From: JALRAP01 sp046302815
GTDB lineage: Bacteria; Bacteroidota; Bacteroidia; AKYH767-A; OLB10
NCBI GenBank assembly: GCA_046302815.1
Contig: JBKCHO010000100.1
Span: 1 to 54,088 of the forward strand
Reading direction: 5' to 3'
Length of the DNA stretch: 54,088 bases
Part shown: in pieces, positions 18,368 through 28,018 of the stretch
How positions within the stretch are numbered: the stretch's first letter is position 1
Layout: the number at the start of each line of letters is the position of its first letter
Made by a program: the position numbers and the translations under genes
Notes under the pieces: model-generated
The model's input: the letters and a program-made list of their open reading frames with translations, nothing else
Databases searched by the model: none
What the model was told of the DNA's origin: nothing

Positions 18368-19828
18368 CTATAACCCAAATCCGTAATAAGCTCTTGTTCC
18401 GTTGGGGTACAAACCCTCTATGAGAACTCCGCCCTTTTTGTTATTGAGCACGCTGGTGATATCATTTGGCGTAGAAACAGGACGGTTGTCTATGCTTTGA
18501 ATAATAAAACCCTCTCGAATACCGGCATTCCTCAGTTTGCCCGCATCCAACTTTGTAATTTTAACACCGCTTCTTATTCCGAGTTTAGCGCTCTCTTCTT
18601 TTGACACAGTCGCAAATTCAGCGCCTAGATGAGAAACGGTTTCGTTTTTGACCACCTTGATTTCACCATCTTTATTTCGAAGTGTAACTACTACGGTTTT
18701 CAAACTATTGTTTCTGTTAAGAGTAACTTCAATCTTGTCGCCGGGACGATATTTGCTTACCTGCTCCTGAAGCTCAGGGGAAGTATTTACATCAACACCA
18801 CCTACCTTGGTGATGATATCACCCTCTTCGATACCAGCCGACTCAGCCGCACCTCCTTCCGTGAGACCTGCCACATAAACACCGTTGAGCTTTTTGATTC
18901 CCTTCTCATCGGCAAGCTTAGAGTCGATATCGCGAATACTGACACCAATGAAAGCCCTTTGCACATTTCCAAATTCAATCAAGTCGCTAACTACCTTGCG
19001 AACAATATTGACAGGTATGGCAAATGAATATCCAGAGTAGGAACCGGTACTGGAAGCGATAGCTGTGTTTATACCTATAAGACTTCCTTGCGTGTCGACC
19101 AATGCACCACCACTGTTTCCAGGATTTACCGCAGCATCGGTTTGGATGAAGGATTCAATGGGAAATTGTTGATCGGGAAGTATGGAAATGTTACGGGCCT
19201 TGGCGCTAACAATGCCGGCAGTAACCGTGGATGTAAGATTGAATGGATTGCCAACAGCTAGGACCCACTCGCCTACCTTTACATTGTCAGAATTTCCATA
19301 TGGCAAATAAGGCAATCCTTTGTCTTCGATTTTGAGTAATGCCAAATCGGTTGATGGGTCTGTACCAATAACCTTGGCGGGAAGTGTACGCTTGTCATGC
19401 AAGGTTACCTCCACCTTCTCAGAGTTTTCGACAACATGGTTGTTGGTTACAATGAATCCGTCATCCGTTATGATTACTCCGGACCCTGCACTTCTCGAAG
19501 GAGCGGGATTGCGAAATCCACGGTCTCCCCAAAAGAAGTCCTGAAAAGGATTGTAATAACCTGAGTTGGATGATACGGAATAAGTTGTTTTAACATGGAC
19601 TACCGCAGGTACGGTGGCATCCGAGGCGGCGACAAATCCCTCAGGGGCCAAGCCGGCTGCCATTGGATTGAGAGAAACCAACCGACTTTGACTTTGGGTG
19701 TTTGATTTAACCAGGAGCTCTTCATTAGAACCCGGTTTCATTAATCCATAAAATGCAGCAGATCCAAGGAATCCCGAGGCAACCGCAACTAGTGTAATCA
19801 ATGAGTGTTTTTTGAATCGCGACAACAT
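18368..19828 (-). CDS. degP: HtrA/Deg-family periplasmic serine protease
   Basis: Degrades or refolds damaged envelope proteins. 486 residues, usual for DegP-type proteins. An N-terminal membrane or signal segment is at 9-30; there is then a trypsin-like domain with triad His131 (VTNNHVVEN), Asp161 (DPSTDLALLK) and Ser239 (NPGNSGGAL). Two PDZ domains follow, at about 290-380 (LNGVYVAGLTEGGAAESAGI) and 395-480 (GVKITKLDAGKLRNAGI). The start is the ATG that opens the hydrophobic segment. It diverges from dapF across a 235-base gap in which I see no recognised stress-promoter motif. The second PDZ's weaker carboxylate-loop match is normal for the family. Confidence 0.94.
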   Translation of the reverse strand: MLSRFKKHSLITLVAVASGFLGSAAFYGLMKPGSNEELLVKSNTQSQSRLVSLNPMAAGLAPEGFVAASDATVPAVVHVKTTYSVSSNSGYYNPFQDFFWGDRGFRNPAPSRSAGSGVIITDDGFIVTNNHVVENSEKVEVTLHDKRTLPAKVIGTDPSTDLALLKIEDKGLPYLPYGNSDNVKVGEWVLAVGNPFNLTSTVTAGIVSAKARNISILPDQQFPIESFIQTDAAVNPGNSGGALVDTQGSLIGINTAIASSTGSYSGYSFAIPVNIVRKVVSDLIEFGNVQRAFIGVSIRDIDSKLADEKGIKKLNGVYVAGLTEGGAAESAGIEEGDIITKVGGVDVNTSPELQEQVSKYRPGDKIEVTLNRNNSLKTVVVTLRNKDGEIKVVKNETVSHLGAEFATVSKEESAKLGIRSGVKITKLDAGKLRNAGIREGFIIQSIDNRPVSTPNDITSVLNNKKGGVLIEGLYPNGTRAYYGFGL

Positions 19829-19998
19829 GATGAGTTAAATTTTGTTGGTAAAGTGGTATCGATTCGATTCGGTTAAAAATTTACAATGCGAAAATATTTT
19901 CTTTAAATGAACGCAATATGAAGATAGCAAAACCGTAAGCCGAATACACAATCCTTAGTGCTCTGATAACCACAAATGTCTGACAATATTGCATAAGC

Positions 19999-20006
19999 TA
20001 TATTTG
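19999..20006 (+). promoter_or_regulatory. -7 promoter box TATATTTG upstream of dapF
   Basis: Exact TAnnTTTG match 57 bases before the dapF ATG at 20064. Its position argues against a longer open frame that could start at TTG 19989, since the box would then lie inside the coding region. Confidence 0.5.
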
Positions 20007-20063
20007 TGGTTTGAACCGCTGATTGAAAGTATCTATATATTTGATATTGAAGCTTTTAAATAT

Positions 20064-20867
20064 ATGAAAATCCCCTTCTTCAAATTTCACGGCGCACTTA
20101 ATGATTTCGTTTTATTGGACGGCCGTACCCAAGACTACTCCACTTTGGGGACTGAAACGGTTGCTCAGATATGTGATCGGCATGCAGGAATCGGGGGAGA
20201 TGGACTTATTATTCTGGAGATCCGAAACAACAAACCACACATGAAGTACTTCAATAGCGATGGTAAGGAGGGAACCATGTGTGGAAATGGAGGCAGATGC
20301 TTTACAGCTTTCTGTCACATGCTTGGCATTTGCGATAACGAGTTGCTTTTCGATGCCATTGATGGTCCACATCGCTCTTTAATAATCGCCCGCCATTCCG
20401 AACAACAATATACGGTGAAGTTGGAGATGAAAAATGTAGATGGATTCACATCCATGGGCGATGATTGCGTAGTCGATACAGGCTCTCCACACTATGTTAG
20501 TTTGTGTGAGAATCTTGTTGATATGGATGTGGTGATGGAGGGAAAGCGTGTTCGAAACTCACCTGACTTTAAAGAGAAAGGTATTAATGTGAATTTTATT
20601 TCCAAAAGCCCGGACGGGATTCTCATCCGAACATATGAGCGCGGAGTAGAAAACGAAACCAAGGCTTGCGGAACTGGAAGTGTTGCAGCTGCTATCATTG
20701 CCTATGAGAAGGGACTTGTCAAATCAACAGAAAACATTCGCGTTCATACCTTGGGTGGCGAACTGATAGTTGATTTTATCAAGGATGGCACTGCCTATCA
20801 CCACATCAATTTAACCGGGTCTGCCGCTTTTGTATTTGAGGGTGTTTTTAAAACGAATCGGATATGA
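20064..20867 (+). CDS. dapF: Diaminopimelate epimerase
   Basis: Converts LL- to meso-diaminopimelate, for lysine and peptidoglycan. The ATG at 20064 gives 267 residues starting MKIPFFKFHGALNDF, the usual DapF N-terminus (FxKxHGxxNDF); an upstream TTG at 19989 would add 25 unconserved residues. The two catalytic cysteines are Cys73 in MCGNGGRC and Cys202 in KACGTGS. The frame also shows IGGDGLI and the GxPHY-like SPHYV. It overlaps the next gene by 4 bases (ATGA), so the two are translationally coupled, and it heads a seven-gene run that includes another wall gene, mltG. Confidence 0.96.
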   Translation: MKIPFFKFHGALNDFVLLDGRTQDYSTLGTETVAQICDRHAGIGGDGLIILEIRNNKPHMKYFNSDGKEGTMCGNGGRCFTAFCHMLGICDNELLFDAIDGPHRSLIIARHSEQQYTVKLEMKNVDGFTSMGDDCVVDTGSPHYVSLCENLVDMDVVMEGKRVRNSPDFKEKGINVNFISKSPDGILIRTYERGVENETKACGTGSVAAAIIAYEKGLVKSTENIRVHTLGGELIVDFIKDGTAYHHINLTGSAAFVFEGVFKTNRI

Positions 20868-21394
20868 TTCTAGGAAAACAAATTTGTCTTCGTGCCTTAG
20901 AGCCGGATGATCGCGACTTGATGTATTCGTGGGAAAACGACCCGCGCCATTGGGCCGTTAGCGGTACACTTTCTCCCTACAGCAGACATACCGTCGATGA
21001 ATTTCTTCGAGGAGCCCAGGAGGACATCTATACCAACCGTCAATTAAGGTTGGTCATCGATAAGAATGGACATCACGAAAAACCGACAATTGGGTATGTG
21101 GATCTTTTCGATTTCGATCCTCCAAATCTTCGTGCAGGCATAGGAATCCTTATCGGTGATGAATCTGAAAGAGGAAAAGGTTTTGCTTCGGAAACCGTGG
21201 TCTTGGTTTGCAAATATGCAGGTGAAGTTTTGAATCTGAATCAGCTTTACTGCCATATCCATTCCGACAACGAGTCAAGTATCCGACTATTCACAAAAAA
21301 TGGCTTTACACCTGTAGGAAAGCTCCAAGAATGGACGAAAATAGCAGGGCAATGGAAGGATGTGGTCGTTTTTCAAAGACTTTTGAGGTATTGA
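20864..21394 (+). CDS. GNAT-family N-acetyltransferase (RimJ/RimL-like)
   Basis: 176 residues. The acetyl-CoA pyrophosphate-binding segment RGKGFASETVVLVCKYA is at about 106-122, followed by the LNQLYCHIHSDNESSIRLFTKNGF motif of the RimJ/RimL/SpeG-type branch. Such enzymes acetylate protein N-termini, amino groups or small amines; the substrate cannot be read from the sequence. ATGA overlap with dapF. I recall the same acetyltransferase next to dapF and mltG in other Bacteroidota, which hints at a wall- or translation-linked role. Confidence 0.88.
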   Translation: MILGKQICLRALEPDDRDLMYSWENDPRHWAVSGTLSPYSRHTVDEFLRGAQEDIYTNRQLRLVIDKNGHHEKPTIGYVDLFDFDPPNLRAGIGILIGDESERGKGFASETVVLVCKYAGEVLNLNQLYCHIHSDNESSIRLFTKNGFTPVGKLQEWTKIAGQWKDVVVFQRLLRY

Positions 21395-21409
21395 AAATCC
21401 ATCAAATCC

Positions 21410-23440
21410 ATGACTAAAAAAGTCATCATCACATATGGAACCTGGCTGCTTTCCGTGGCCCTGATTTCCATATTGGTCATGGAAGCTGGTTGTAAGCAAA
21501 AAGTACAGGAAGGAAAAGAGGAACATCCACATGGGTCGAATTACGCCAGCTTGGATCCTAAAAACGGCTATGTAGGTTCAGCCGCATGTAGCAGCTGCCA
21601 CCAGTCGATTTATGACTCCTTTAAGCAGACCGGCATGGGGATGTCGTTCGATGAAGCTACGCGAAGAAAAAGCAGTGGAGATTTCAAGAATCATGCGCCC
21701 GTGTATGACCCTCACCTCGATTTCTATTATCTACCCTTCTGGGAAAACGACAGTCTGCGAATTATGGAATACAGGCTCGAGGGAAGAGACACGACCCATA
21801 GGAGAATAGAAACCGTTGATTATATCGTAGGTTCAGGCCAACACACGAACTCGCACATCATGAACACCTTTGGCTTCCTCAATCAAATGCCATTGACCTT
21901 TTACACACAAAAAGGGAAATGGGATCTTCCGCCTGGATATGAAAACGGAGGCAACACGAGGTTTAACAGACTGATTGGATTGGAGTGTATGTCGTGCCAT
22001 AACTCCTATCCCGAATTCATTGCAGGGTCTGAAAACAGATATGATTTTGTCGATAATGGAATTGGATGCGAGCGGTGTCATGGTCCAGGCGAAACCCATG
22101 TCAAGGAGAAGCAACAAGGAAAAATCATAGATATCGTAAATGAAATCGACTACAGCATTGTGAATCCTGCCAAACTGCCAATCGACCTTCAATTGGATGT
22201 TTGTCAAAGATGCCATATCCAAGGAAACGCGGTTTTGAAAGAAGGTAAATCATTTTTTGATTTTAAACCGGGAATGCGCCTATCAGATGTCATGGATGTG
22301 TATATGCCCCTTTACGATGGCCCAAAAAACGAGCACATCATGGCCGCGCACGCTGAAAGGATGAAGTTGAGCAAGTTTTTCACAGAATCCATCAAAAGGG
22401 CCGAAGGTGTTGATTTGGGACTCAAGCCATACAAGAACGCAATGACCTGCGTAACTTGTCACGATCCTCATGTAAGCGTGAAGTCGACCGGGAATGTCGT
22501 CTTCAACAATGCATGCAACAGTTGCCATGCCAAGTCCAAAGATCCCCTTTGCTCGGAGGATCCTGTACTAATCAAGAAAAAAGAAAACGACTGCGTATCA
22601 TGCCATATGCCATCTTCCGGCGCAACTGATATTCCCCATGTTTCCGTGCACGACCATTACATCCGTAAGCCTGATACCCCAGAACAGATTGAAAAAATAA
22701 AGAAATTCATTGGCATAACCGCTATCAATAACCCTAACCCCGATCCGGTATCAAGAGGGAAGGCTTTCATTGCTTACCATGAGAGATTCAATTTCCCAAA
22801 ATATGTGCTTGACTCAGCAAAAAAGTATTTTCCAAAGAACAATCCTGTGCTTTTGGAAAAACACTTCAAAGAAGTGATTCATATTCTATTCCTCGAGAAA
22901 GACTATCAGGGCATCATTGAAGTTGTTGGAAAAATAAAGGGTATAGACAAGAAGTTAGTCAAAACCTCGTTTGACAATGCAGATGCATGGACCGCTTACC
23001 GTATCGGACAGGCATTCAATGAAACGGGCAACATCCAAAAGGCAAGTGAATTTTACGCCATTGCATATCTACTTGCTCCCAATGTGCTTGATTTCGTTAA
23101 TAAATATGCTACATCTTTGGCGGGAACAAACAAACCAAGGGAGGCGAAAAACATTCTTGAAAAACTCGTTTACCAATATCCGAAATCAGCTGCAGCGCTT
23201 TCGAACCTGGGATACCTTTGCCTTGTCCTTGAAAATGATACCATCCGCGCAAGAAAACTATATGAGAATGCCATTGGCATTGATCCCGACTACGAACAAG
23301 CTATTGTCAACAGGGCGGGCTTATGGATGGCACAAGGCAGAAGAAAAGATGCGTTGGAACTGTTGAATAAATTCGTGAGAAGAAAACCCCAATCCAAACA
23401 AGCCACTGACCTAATCAACAGGATTAAATCCAGTATATAA
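21410..23440 (+). CDS. Seven-haem c-type cytochrome with C-terminal TPR domain
   Basis: 676 residues, exported: hydrophobic segment 10-27 ending AGC, which could be a lipobox with lipidated Cys28, although Glu at the -3 position is atypical. Seven CxxCH haem sites lie between residues 60 and 399: CSSCH, CMSCH, CERCH, CQRCH, CVTCH, CNSCH and CVSCH. The opening YVGSAACSSCHQSIYDSF resembles the cytochrome c554-like family, and GCERCHGPG is typical of it. Residues about 485-670 form TPR-like helices (VDFVNKYATSLAGTNKPREA, AALSNLGYLCL), so the C-terminus probably binds a partner. Substrate is unknown; no oxidoreductase partner gene is adjacent. It sits between the GNAT gene (15-base gap) and mltG (5-base gap), so is co-transcribed with cell-wall genes. 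Confidence 0.9.
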   Translation: MTKKVIITYGTWLLSVALISILVMEAGCKQKVQEGKEEHPHGSNYASLDPKNGYVGSAACSSCHQSIYDSFKQTGMGMSFDEATRRKSSGDFKNHAPVYDPHLDFYYLPFWENDSLRIMEYRLEGRDTTHRRIETVDYIVGSGQHTNSHIMNTFGFLNQMPLTFYTQKGKWDLPPGYENGGNTRFNRLIGLECMSCHNSYPEFIAGSENRYDFVDNGIGCERCHGPGETHVKEKQQGKIIDIVNEIDYSIVNPAKLPIDLQLDVCQRCHIQGNAVLKEGKSFFDFKPGMRLSDVMDVYMPLYDGPKNEHIMAAHAERMKLSKFFTESIKRAEGVDLGLKPYKNAMTCVTCHDPHVSVKSTGNVVFNNACNSCHAKSKDPLCSEDPVLIKKKENDCVSCHMPSSGATDIPHVSVHDHYIRKPDTPEQIEKIKKFIGITAINNPNPDPVSRGKAFIAYHERFNFPKYVLDSAKKYFPKNNPVLLEKHFKEVIHILFLEKDYQGIIEVVGKIKGIDKKLVKTSFDNADAWTAYRIGQAFNETGNIQKASEFYAIAYLLAPNVLDFVNKYATSLAGTNKPREAKNILEKLVYQYPKSAAALSNLGYLCLVLENDTIRARKLYENAIGIDPDYEQAIVNRAGLWMAQGRRKDALELLNKFVRRKPQSKQATDLINRIKSSI

Positions 23441-23445
23441 TCAGG

Positions 23446-24489
23446 ATGAAACGCAAACTTTCTAAAACAACACTATCTATCATCGTTGTCCTGTTGGCAA
23501 CCATTATTTGGGGCACATATCATTTTTACAGCCTGCTTATTGGCAATAATGTTGTTCCCAAAGGAAAACAGGAGATATACATCCACATTCCAACAGGAAG
23601 CACTTTCAAAGAGGTTTTGTCCATTTTATCAGACTCTGGACTGGTGGATGATTCAAAGGCTTTTGGTTGGATGGCAACCCAAATGAAATATGATATAAAT
23701 GTGAAACCTGGGAGGTATAAAATCTCCAGTGGAATGAGCAGCAGGCAAATGGTGATGGTGTTAAGGAGTGGCAAGCAATCGCCTGTGAAACTAAAATTTC
23801 ATAATGTCAGAAACGCTCGGCAATTGGCAGGAGTGATATCAAAACAGATAGAAGCTGATTCCATTGAAATTGTATCAGTGCTTGAAGACGAAGCCTACCT
23901 ATCCAATATTGGCTTGAACAAACACACTGCAGCGACTATTTTCATACCAAACACCTACGAGTTCTATTGGAACACGAATGCCACGCAATTCGTTGAGAAG
24001 ATGCTGAAAGAACACAATAAGTTTTGGAATGACAAAAGAATGGCTAAGGCGAAATCAATTGGACTTACTCCAGCCCAAGTCAGTACGCTTGCATCCATAG
24101 TTGAAAAAGAAACTGCAAGGAATGACGAGAAACCGACAGTTGCAGGCGTTTACATGAACAGGTTGAAAGAAAACTGGAAGCTGGAGGCAGATCCTACTCT
24201 AATCTTTGCTGCGAACGACTTCACTATTAGAAGGGTTTTGAATAAGCACAAGGAGATTGACTCACCTTACAACACTTACATGTATACCGGGTTACCTCCA
24301 GGTCCTATATGCATACCTTCCATATCATCGATCGACGCTGTTTTATCCTATTCAATACATAACTACATGTTTTTCTGTGCGAAAGAGGACTTTTCCGGAT
24401 ACCACAATTTCGCTGCTACATATCAGGAGCACTTGGAGAACGCTAGAAGGTTCCAAAACGAGCTGGATCGCAGGAAGATAACCTCGTAA
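23446..24489 (+). CDS. mltG: Endolytic murein transglycosylase
   Basis: An inner-membrane lytic transglycosylase (YceG family) that cuts nascent glycan strands and sets their length. 347 residues. One membrane helix at about 8-33, a LysM-like region at about 45-120 (IHIPTGSTFKEVLSIL), and a catalytic domain with ASIVEKETAR; the conserved glutamates are Glu220 and Glu222. LEADPT at about 246 and GLPPGPICIPS at about 283 are further family hallmarks. Starts 5 bases after the cytochrome gene. Confidence 0.95.
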   Translation: MKRKLSKTTLSIIVVLLATIIWGTYHFYSLLIGNNVVPKGKQEIYIHIPTGSTFKEVLSILSDSGLVDDSKAFGWMATQMKYDINVKPGRYKISSGMSSRQMVMVLRSGKQSPVKLKFHNVRNARQLAGVISKQIEADSIEIVSVLEDEAYLSNIGLNKHTAATIFIPNTYEFYWNTNATQFVEKMLKEHNKFWNDKRMAKAKSIGLTPAQVSTLASIVEKETARNDEKPTVAGVYMNRLKENWKLEADPTLIFAANDFTIRRVLNKHKEIDSPYNTYMYTGLPPGPICIPSISSIDAVLSYSIHNYMFFCAKEDFSGYHNFAATYQEHLENARRFQNELDRRKITS

Positions 24490-24520
24490 TTTATATGGCT
24501 TAATTGGTTAATTTTACAGG

Positions 24521-25627
24521 ATGATATTCAGGCATACCATTGTATTGGCCTTCTTACTCTCTATCCCTTTTCAGATGCTTGGCGATGGACTCAAGGTAAC
24601 TCTTGTACTCAAGCGATCAGAACAACCTGTTTCATCGGGCTGCAACTTTGTCAAAGAAGTGACTCGCATTATTTATGACGAGGTTATGGAAAACCGCTTG
24701 AAAATCTGGGATTCCCAAAACAAGGAACTTGCCTTTTCCGCTGCAACACTTAAATCACTGGAAAAAACAGCAGGTATCAAATTTATGGACTTGGAGACCA
24801 TTTATATGTACGAGACCTGGACACAAGCGAAAAAGGAGGTTCTTACAAATACGATGGGTTTTTACTTTGCCCACAAGGATCAAAGAGGCGTAGAAACCGT
24901 ATTCGGTTTTGTTGACTATGCTGCGCTAAACGATCTCTTCTCCAAAACAAAAATAAATGCGAATGCCAGTGGAAATTTCAATTTCACTTTCGAGAGTGTA
25001 ATCAAAAGCAAGGTGTTCCATTTCCAAATTCTTCAACTTGGAGATCGAATCATGAAAACCGCCAACGAAGCACAAGAAGCCAAAATATCCTTCGTTGGTG
25101 ATCGAACCTTTAATGAAACCGCCTTAGGCTATTATCCATCTGAAAAACAAATTACCTATTTAATAGATCAGCTGTCTGATGACAACGACACCAGATCTTT
25201 AAATAGTAAAAGGCTAGGAAGACTCTTAGAGGAGTTTTTTATAAGAAACATGGAGGTGTATTACAATTGGGGAGGGTCTAGAGTCTCCTCCCACCTTGTG
25301 CGAAACAAATTAAAGGTAACTAACATAGAAGTTTTAGAAATCTGGAGAAAGGTGGGGTCGGAAATACTGTATGAGCCTCGAAATGTAGTTATCTATGTGA
25401 ATGACTCGCCCTTAGACGAGGTTAACGGCAAAAACATATCAGAATTCGAATTCCGATACGGAGAAACGGATTTGTTCGGCTTTTTAAGAACAAGAGAATT
25501 TAATTTCATTATTACCAAAATCAATTCCGAATCCATTTCAAGAGTGGAATCCAATCATTATTTAAAAGGTCTCACCGATGGAGACTGGAATAAACTGCAT
25601 GATTTTGTTATCGAATCTCAATACTAA
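24521..25627 (+). CDS. Exported protein of unknown function
   Basis: 368 residues that I do not recognise. The ATG gives a signal peptide (IVLAFLLSIPFQMLGDG), so the protein is exported and, lacking a lipobox Cys, is probably soluble in the periplasm. The rest is mixed alpha/beta with no zinc, nucleotide or protease motif and only one Cys after the signal peptide. The segments LETIYMYETWTQAKKEV and GVETVFGFVDYAAL repeat an aromatic-rich rhythm. It lies 31 bases after mltG and 12 before the phosphohexomutase gene, within one transcription unit, so an envelope role is a fair guess. A distant likeness to gliding/T9SS periplasmic proteins such as GldN came to mind, but I cannot support it. Confidence 0.7.
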   Translation: MIFRHTIVLAFLLSIPFQMLGDGLKVTLVLKRSEQPVSSGCNFVKEVTRIIYDEVMENRLKIWDSQNKELAFSAATLKSLEKTAGIKFMDLETIYMYETWTQAKKEVLTNTMGFYFAHKDQRGVETVFGFVDYAALNDLFSKTKINANASGNFNFTFESVIKSKVFHFQILQLGDRIMKTANEAQEAKISFVGDRTFNETALGYYPSEKQITYLIDQLSDDNDTRSLNSKRLGRLLEEFFIRNMEVYYNWGGSRVSSHLVRNKLKVTNIEVLEIWRKVGSEILYEPRNVVIYVNDSPLDEVNGKNISEFEFRYGETDLFGFLRTREFNFIITKINSESISRVESNHYLKGLTDGDWNKLHDFVIESQY

Positions 25628-25639
25628 AATTCAACATAT

Positions 25640-27049
25640 ATGAGCAAAAATATCATTCGATTTGGAACAGATGGTTGGAGGGCAATCATTGCCAAAGATT
25701 TCACTGTTGAAAATGTTGCCAGGGTTTCTGAGGCAGTAGCTAAGTGGCTTCTTGCCTCGAAGAAAAACCCTTTGATTGTGTTGGGACATGATTGCCGATT
25801 CGCCGGACCTTTGTTCGCAGAAACCTCCGCCCTTGTATTTGCGCACCATGGCATCAAAGTCAAGATGTCGAAGGGATTCGTTTCAACACCTATGATCTCC
25901 ATGGGTGCTGTTAAACATAAAGCTGACCTAGGTGTCATCATCACAGCAAGTCACAACCCACCAGAATACAATGGCTACAAACTTAAAGGCCACTATGGAG
26001 GACCTCTACTCCCATCGCAAGTGTCGGAAATTGAAGCGCTGATTGCTGAAATGCCGGGAGAATACAATCAAAAAACCATCGATCAATTCCATGCCGAAGG
26101 CATGATTGATTATATTGATTTGGAAACTATGTATTGCAAGGAAGTTGAGCAGTCGTTTGACTTGGATGCTATTCGAAATTCAGGTATGAGCTTTGCCTAT
26201 GATGCTATGTATGGTGCCGGACAAAATGTAATGAGGCGGATATTACCTGACATCACCTTTTTGCATTGCGAACATAACCCTTCATTCATGGGTCAAGCAC
26301 CGGAACCCATTCATAAAAACCTTGCCGAATTCTCAGAAATGATACGAATATCCGGCAACATCGACTGCGGATTAGTAACCGATGGCGATGCTGATCGAAT
26401 CGGACTCTACAATTCGGATGGATCATTCGTAGACTCACATCACATTATCCTGTTGTTGATTCATTATTTGGTCAAATACAAAGGAATGAAAGGGAAAGTC
26501 TGCACGGCTTTTTCCACTACTCCGAGAGTCGCCAAATTGTGTAAGCATTACGGACTCGAACTTCAAACGGTGAAAATCGGATTCAAATACATCGCTGAAA
26601 TCATGATCAATGAAGATGTGTTGTTGGGTGGTGAAGAGTCGGGAGGCATTGCCATCAAAGGCCATATTCCGGAGAGGGATGGTATTTGGATGGGCATGGT
26701 TGTTTGGGAGTTCATGGCAAAGTCGGGCAAAACCCTCAGCGAACTTATCGAAGAAGTTTACGAGATCACTGGAAGGTTTTCATTCGAGCGAAACGACTTG
26801 CACATTACAGAGGAATTAAAACAGCGGATTCTCGAAAATTGCAAGAAGAGCGTCTACAAATCGTTTGGAAAATATACGATAGACCACATCGAGGATTTGG
26901 ATGGATACAAGCATTTCTTTCCAAATGGCGACTGGTTGATGATCCGGGCCAGCGGAACAGAACCTGTGCTGAGATTGTATGCAGAGTCGACTACCCGTGA
27001 AATGGCATTCGATATTCTTGAAGATGCCAAAAAGACCCTATTGAACTGA
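25640..27049 (+). CDS. Alpha-D-phosphohexomutase (phosphoglucomutase/phosphoglucosamine mutase type)
   Basis: Interconverts hexose 1- and 6-phosphates. 469 residues with the four expected motifs: catalytic TASHNPPEYNG with phosphoserine Ser104; metal loop DGDADRIG (about 250-257); sugar loop GGEESGG (about 333-339); and phosphate loop RASGTEPVLRLY near 435. The N-terminal FGTDGWR is shared by bacterial phosphoglucomutases and phosphoglucosamine mutases. Substrate (glucose, mannose or glucosamine) cannot be fixed. Position in a wall-gene run would fit GlmM, but EESGG rather than GEQSGH points more to phosphogluco- or phosphomannomutase. Confidence 0.92.
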   Translation: MSKNIIRFGTDGWRAIIAKDFTVENVARVSEAVAKWLLASKKNPLIVLGHDCRFAGPLFAETSALVFAHHGIKVKMSKGFVSTPMISMGAVKHKADLGVIITASHNPPEYNGYKLKGHYGGPLLPSQVSEIEALIAEMPGEYNQKTIDQFHAEGMIDYIDLETMYCKEVEQSFDLDAIRNSGMSFAYDAMYGAGQNVMRRILPDITFLHCEHNPSFMGQAPEPIHKNLAEFSEMIRISGNIDCGLVTDGDADRIGLYNSDGSFVDSHHIILLLIHYLVKYKGMKGKVCTAFSTTPRVAKLCKHYGLELQTVKIGFKYIAEIMINEDVLLGGEESGGIAIKGHIPERDGIWMGMVVWEFMAKSGKTLSELIEEVYEITGRFSFERNDLHITEELKQRILENCKKSVYKSFGKYTIDHIEDLDGYKHFFPNGDWLMIRASGTEPVLRLYAESTTREMAFDILEDAKKTLLN

Positions 27050-27055
27050 CCTTAG

Positions 27056-27961
27056 ATGGGCTGCTGGCGTGTATTACCATGTTTGATGCTCTTCCTGTTG
27101 CATGGCACCTATAATACAGCCTTTTCATCGGTTTCCGAAACTGATACCACTACAAAAAGAAGCCGATTAGCCTACACCTCTTGCGGTATGGGCATTGCGT
27201 ATGCAGCCTCTATGAGTGGCCTGTATACTTTATGGTACCAGGATTACCCTAGAGAGGACTTTCATTTCTTCAACGATAACGCGGAGTGGCTCCAAATGGA
27301 TAAACTTGGCCATGTTGGATCTGCATACTATCTTTCGAATTGGAGCAGTTCGCTTTTCAAATGGTCGGGTGTTAAACACAAGCAGGCGGCATGGCTAGGA
27401 AGTGCGTCATCGTTGGCGTTTCTGACTACCATAGAAATGTTTGATGGATTTTCAACTCAATGGGGATTCTCGAATGGAGATATGTTGGCCAACTTCGGAG
27501 GAGCAGGCCTATCGCTGGTACAAAACCTGAAATGGAATGAACAACGGATAAAAATCAAGTTTTCATTTAGCTCGACTCGATACGCCACTTACAGGCCCGA
27601 TCAACTTGGCAAATCTAATGTAGAACAATTATTCAAAGATTATAACGGCCAAACCTATTGGGTTTCGGGCAATATCCATGCTTTCATGCGATCAAATTCC
27701 AAATTTCCCAAGTGGCTTAATTTGGCCTTAGGATACGGAGTAGATGGTTTGACGGGAGCTCGAACAAATATAACTGGAACCGAAGATTTTAATCGGCTGA
27801 GGCAATATTACCTTGCACTTGATGTAGATCTGACTCGAATCCCAACACGCAGCAAATTTCTAAAAACCGTATTTGAAACCTTCGGATTCATAAAAATACC
27901 AAGTCCCGCCATTGAATTCAGGAGTAATGGCACTATTAAAGGACATGGATTTTACTTTTAG
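27056..27961 (+). CDS. DUF2279 family exported protein
   Basis: 301 residues. N-terminal signal segment 5-24, then the DUF2279 core: WLQMDKLGHVGSAYYLS (about 80-96), a helix AAWLGSASSLAFLTTIEMFDGFS (about 111-133) and WGFSNGDMLANFGGAGLS (about 136-153). The conserved D-K-H and E-D-G-S-WGFS-GD residues could form a polar site inside a small membrane bundle. The second half is beta-rich and ends in Tyr-Phe, like outer-membrane proteins. Function unknown for the family. Starts 6 bases after the phosphohexomutase gene; last of the run and convergent with trxB. Confidence 0.82.
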   Translation: MGCWRVLPCLMLFLLHGTYNTAFSSVSETDTTTKRSRLAYTSCGMGIAYAASMSGLYTLWYQDYPREDFHFFNDNAEWLQMDKLGHVGSAYYLSNWSSSLFKWSGVKHKQAAWLGSASSLAFLTTIEMFDGFSTQWGFSNGDMLANFGGAGLSLVQNLKWNEQRIKIKFSFSSTRYATYRPDQLGKSNVEQLFKDYNGQTYWVSGNIHAFMRSNSKFPKWLNLALGYGVDGLTGARTNITGTEDFNRLRQYYLALDVDLTRIPTRSKFLKTVFETFGFIKIPSPAIEFRSNGTIKGHGFYF

Positions 27962-28018
27962 TACAGACCTTTTTCGACTTTTCGTGGAAGCCGTGGCTGC
28001 TAAAAAAGTGAAGAGCTA

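Noticed and set aside
19989..20063. Longer dapF from TTG 19989
   Set aside because: The added residues are not family-like and the extension would contain the -7 promoter box.
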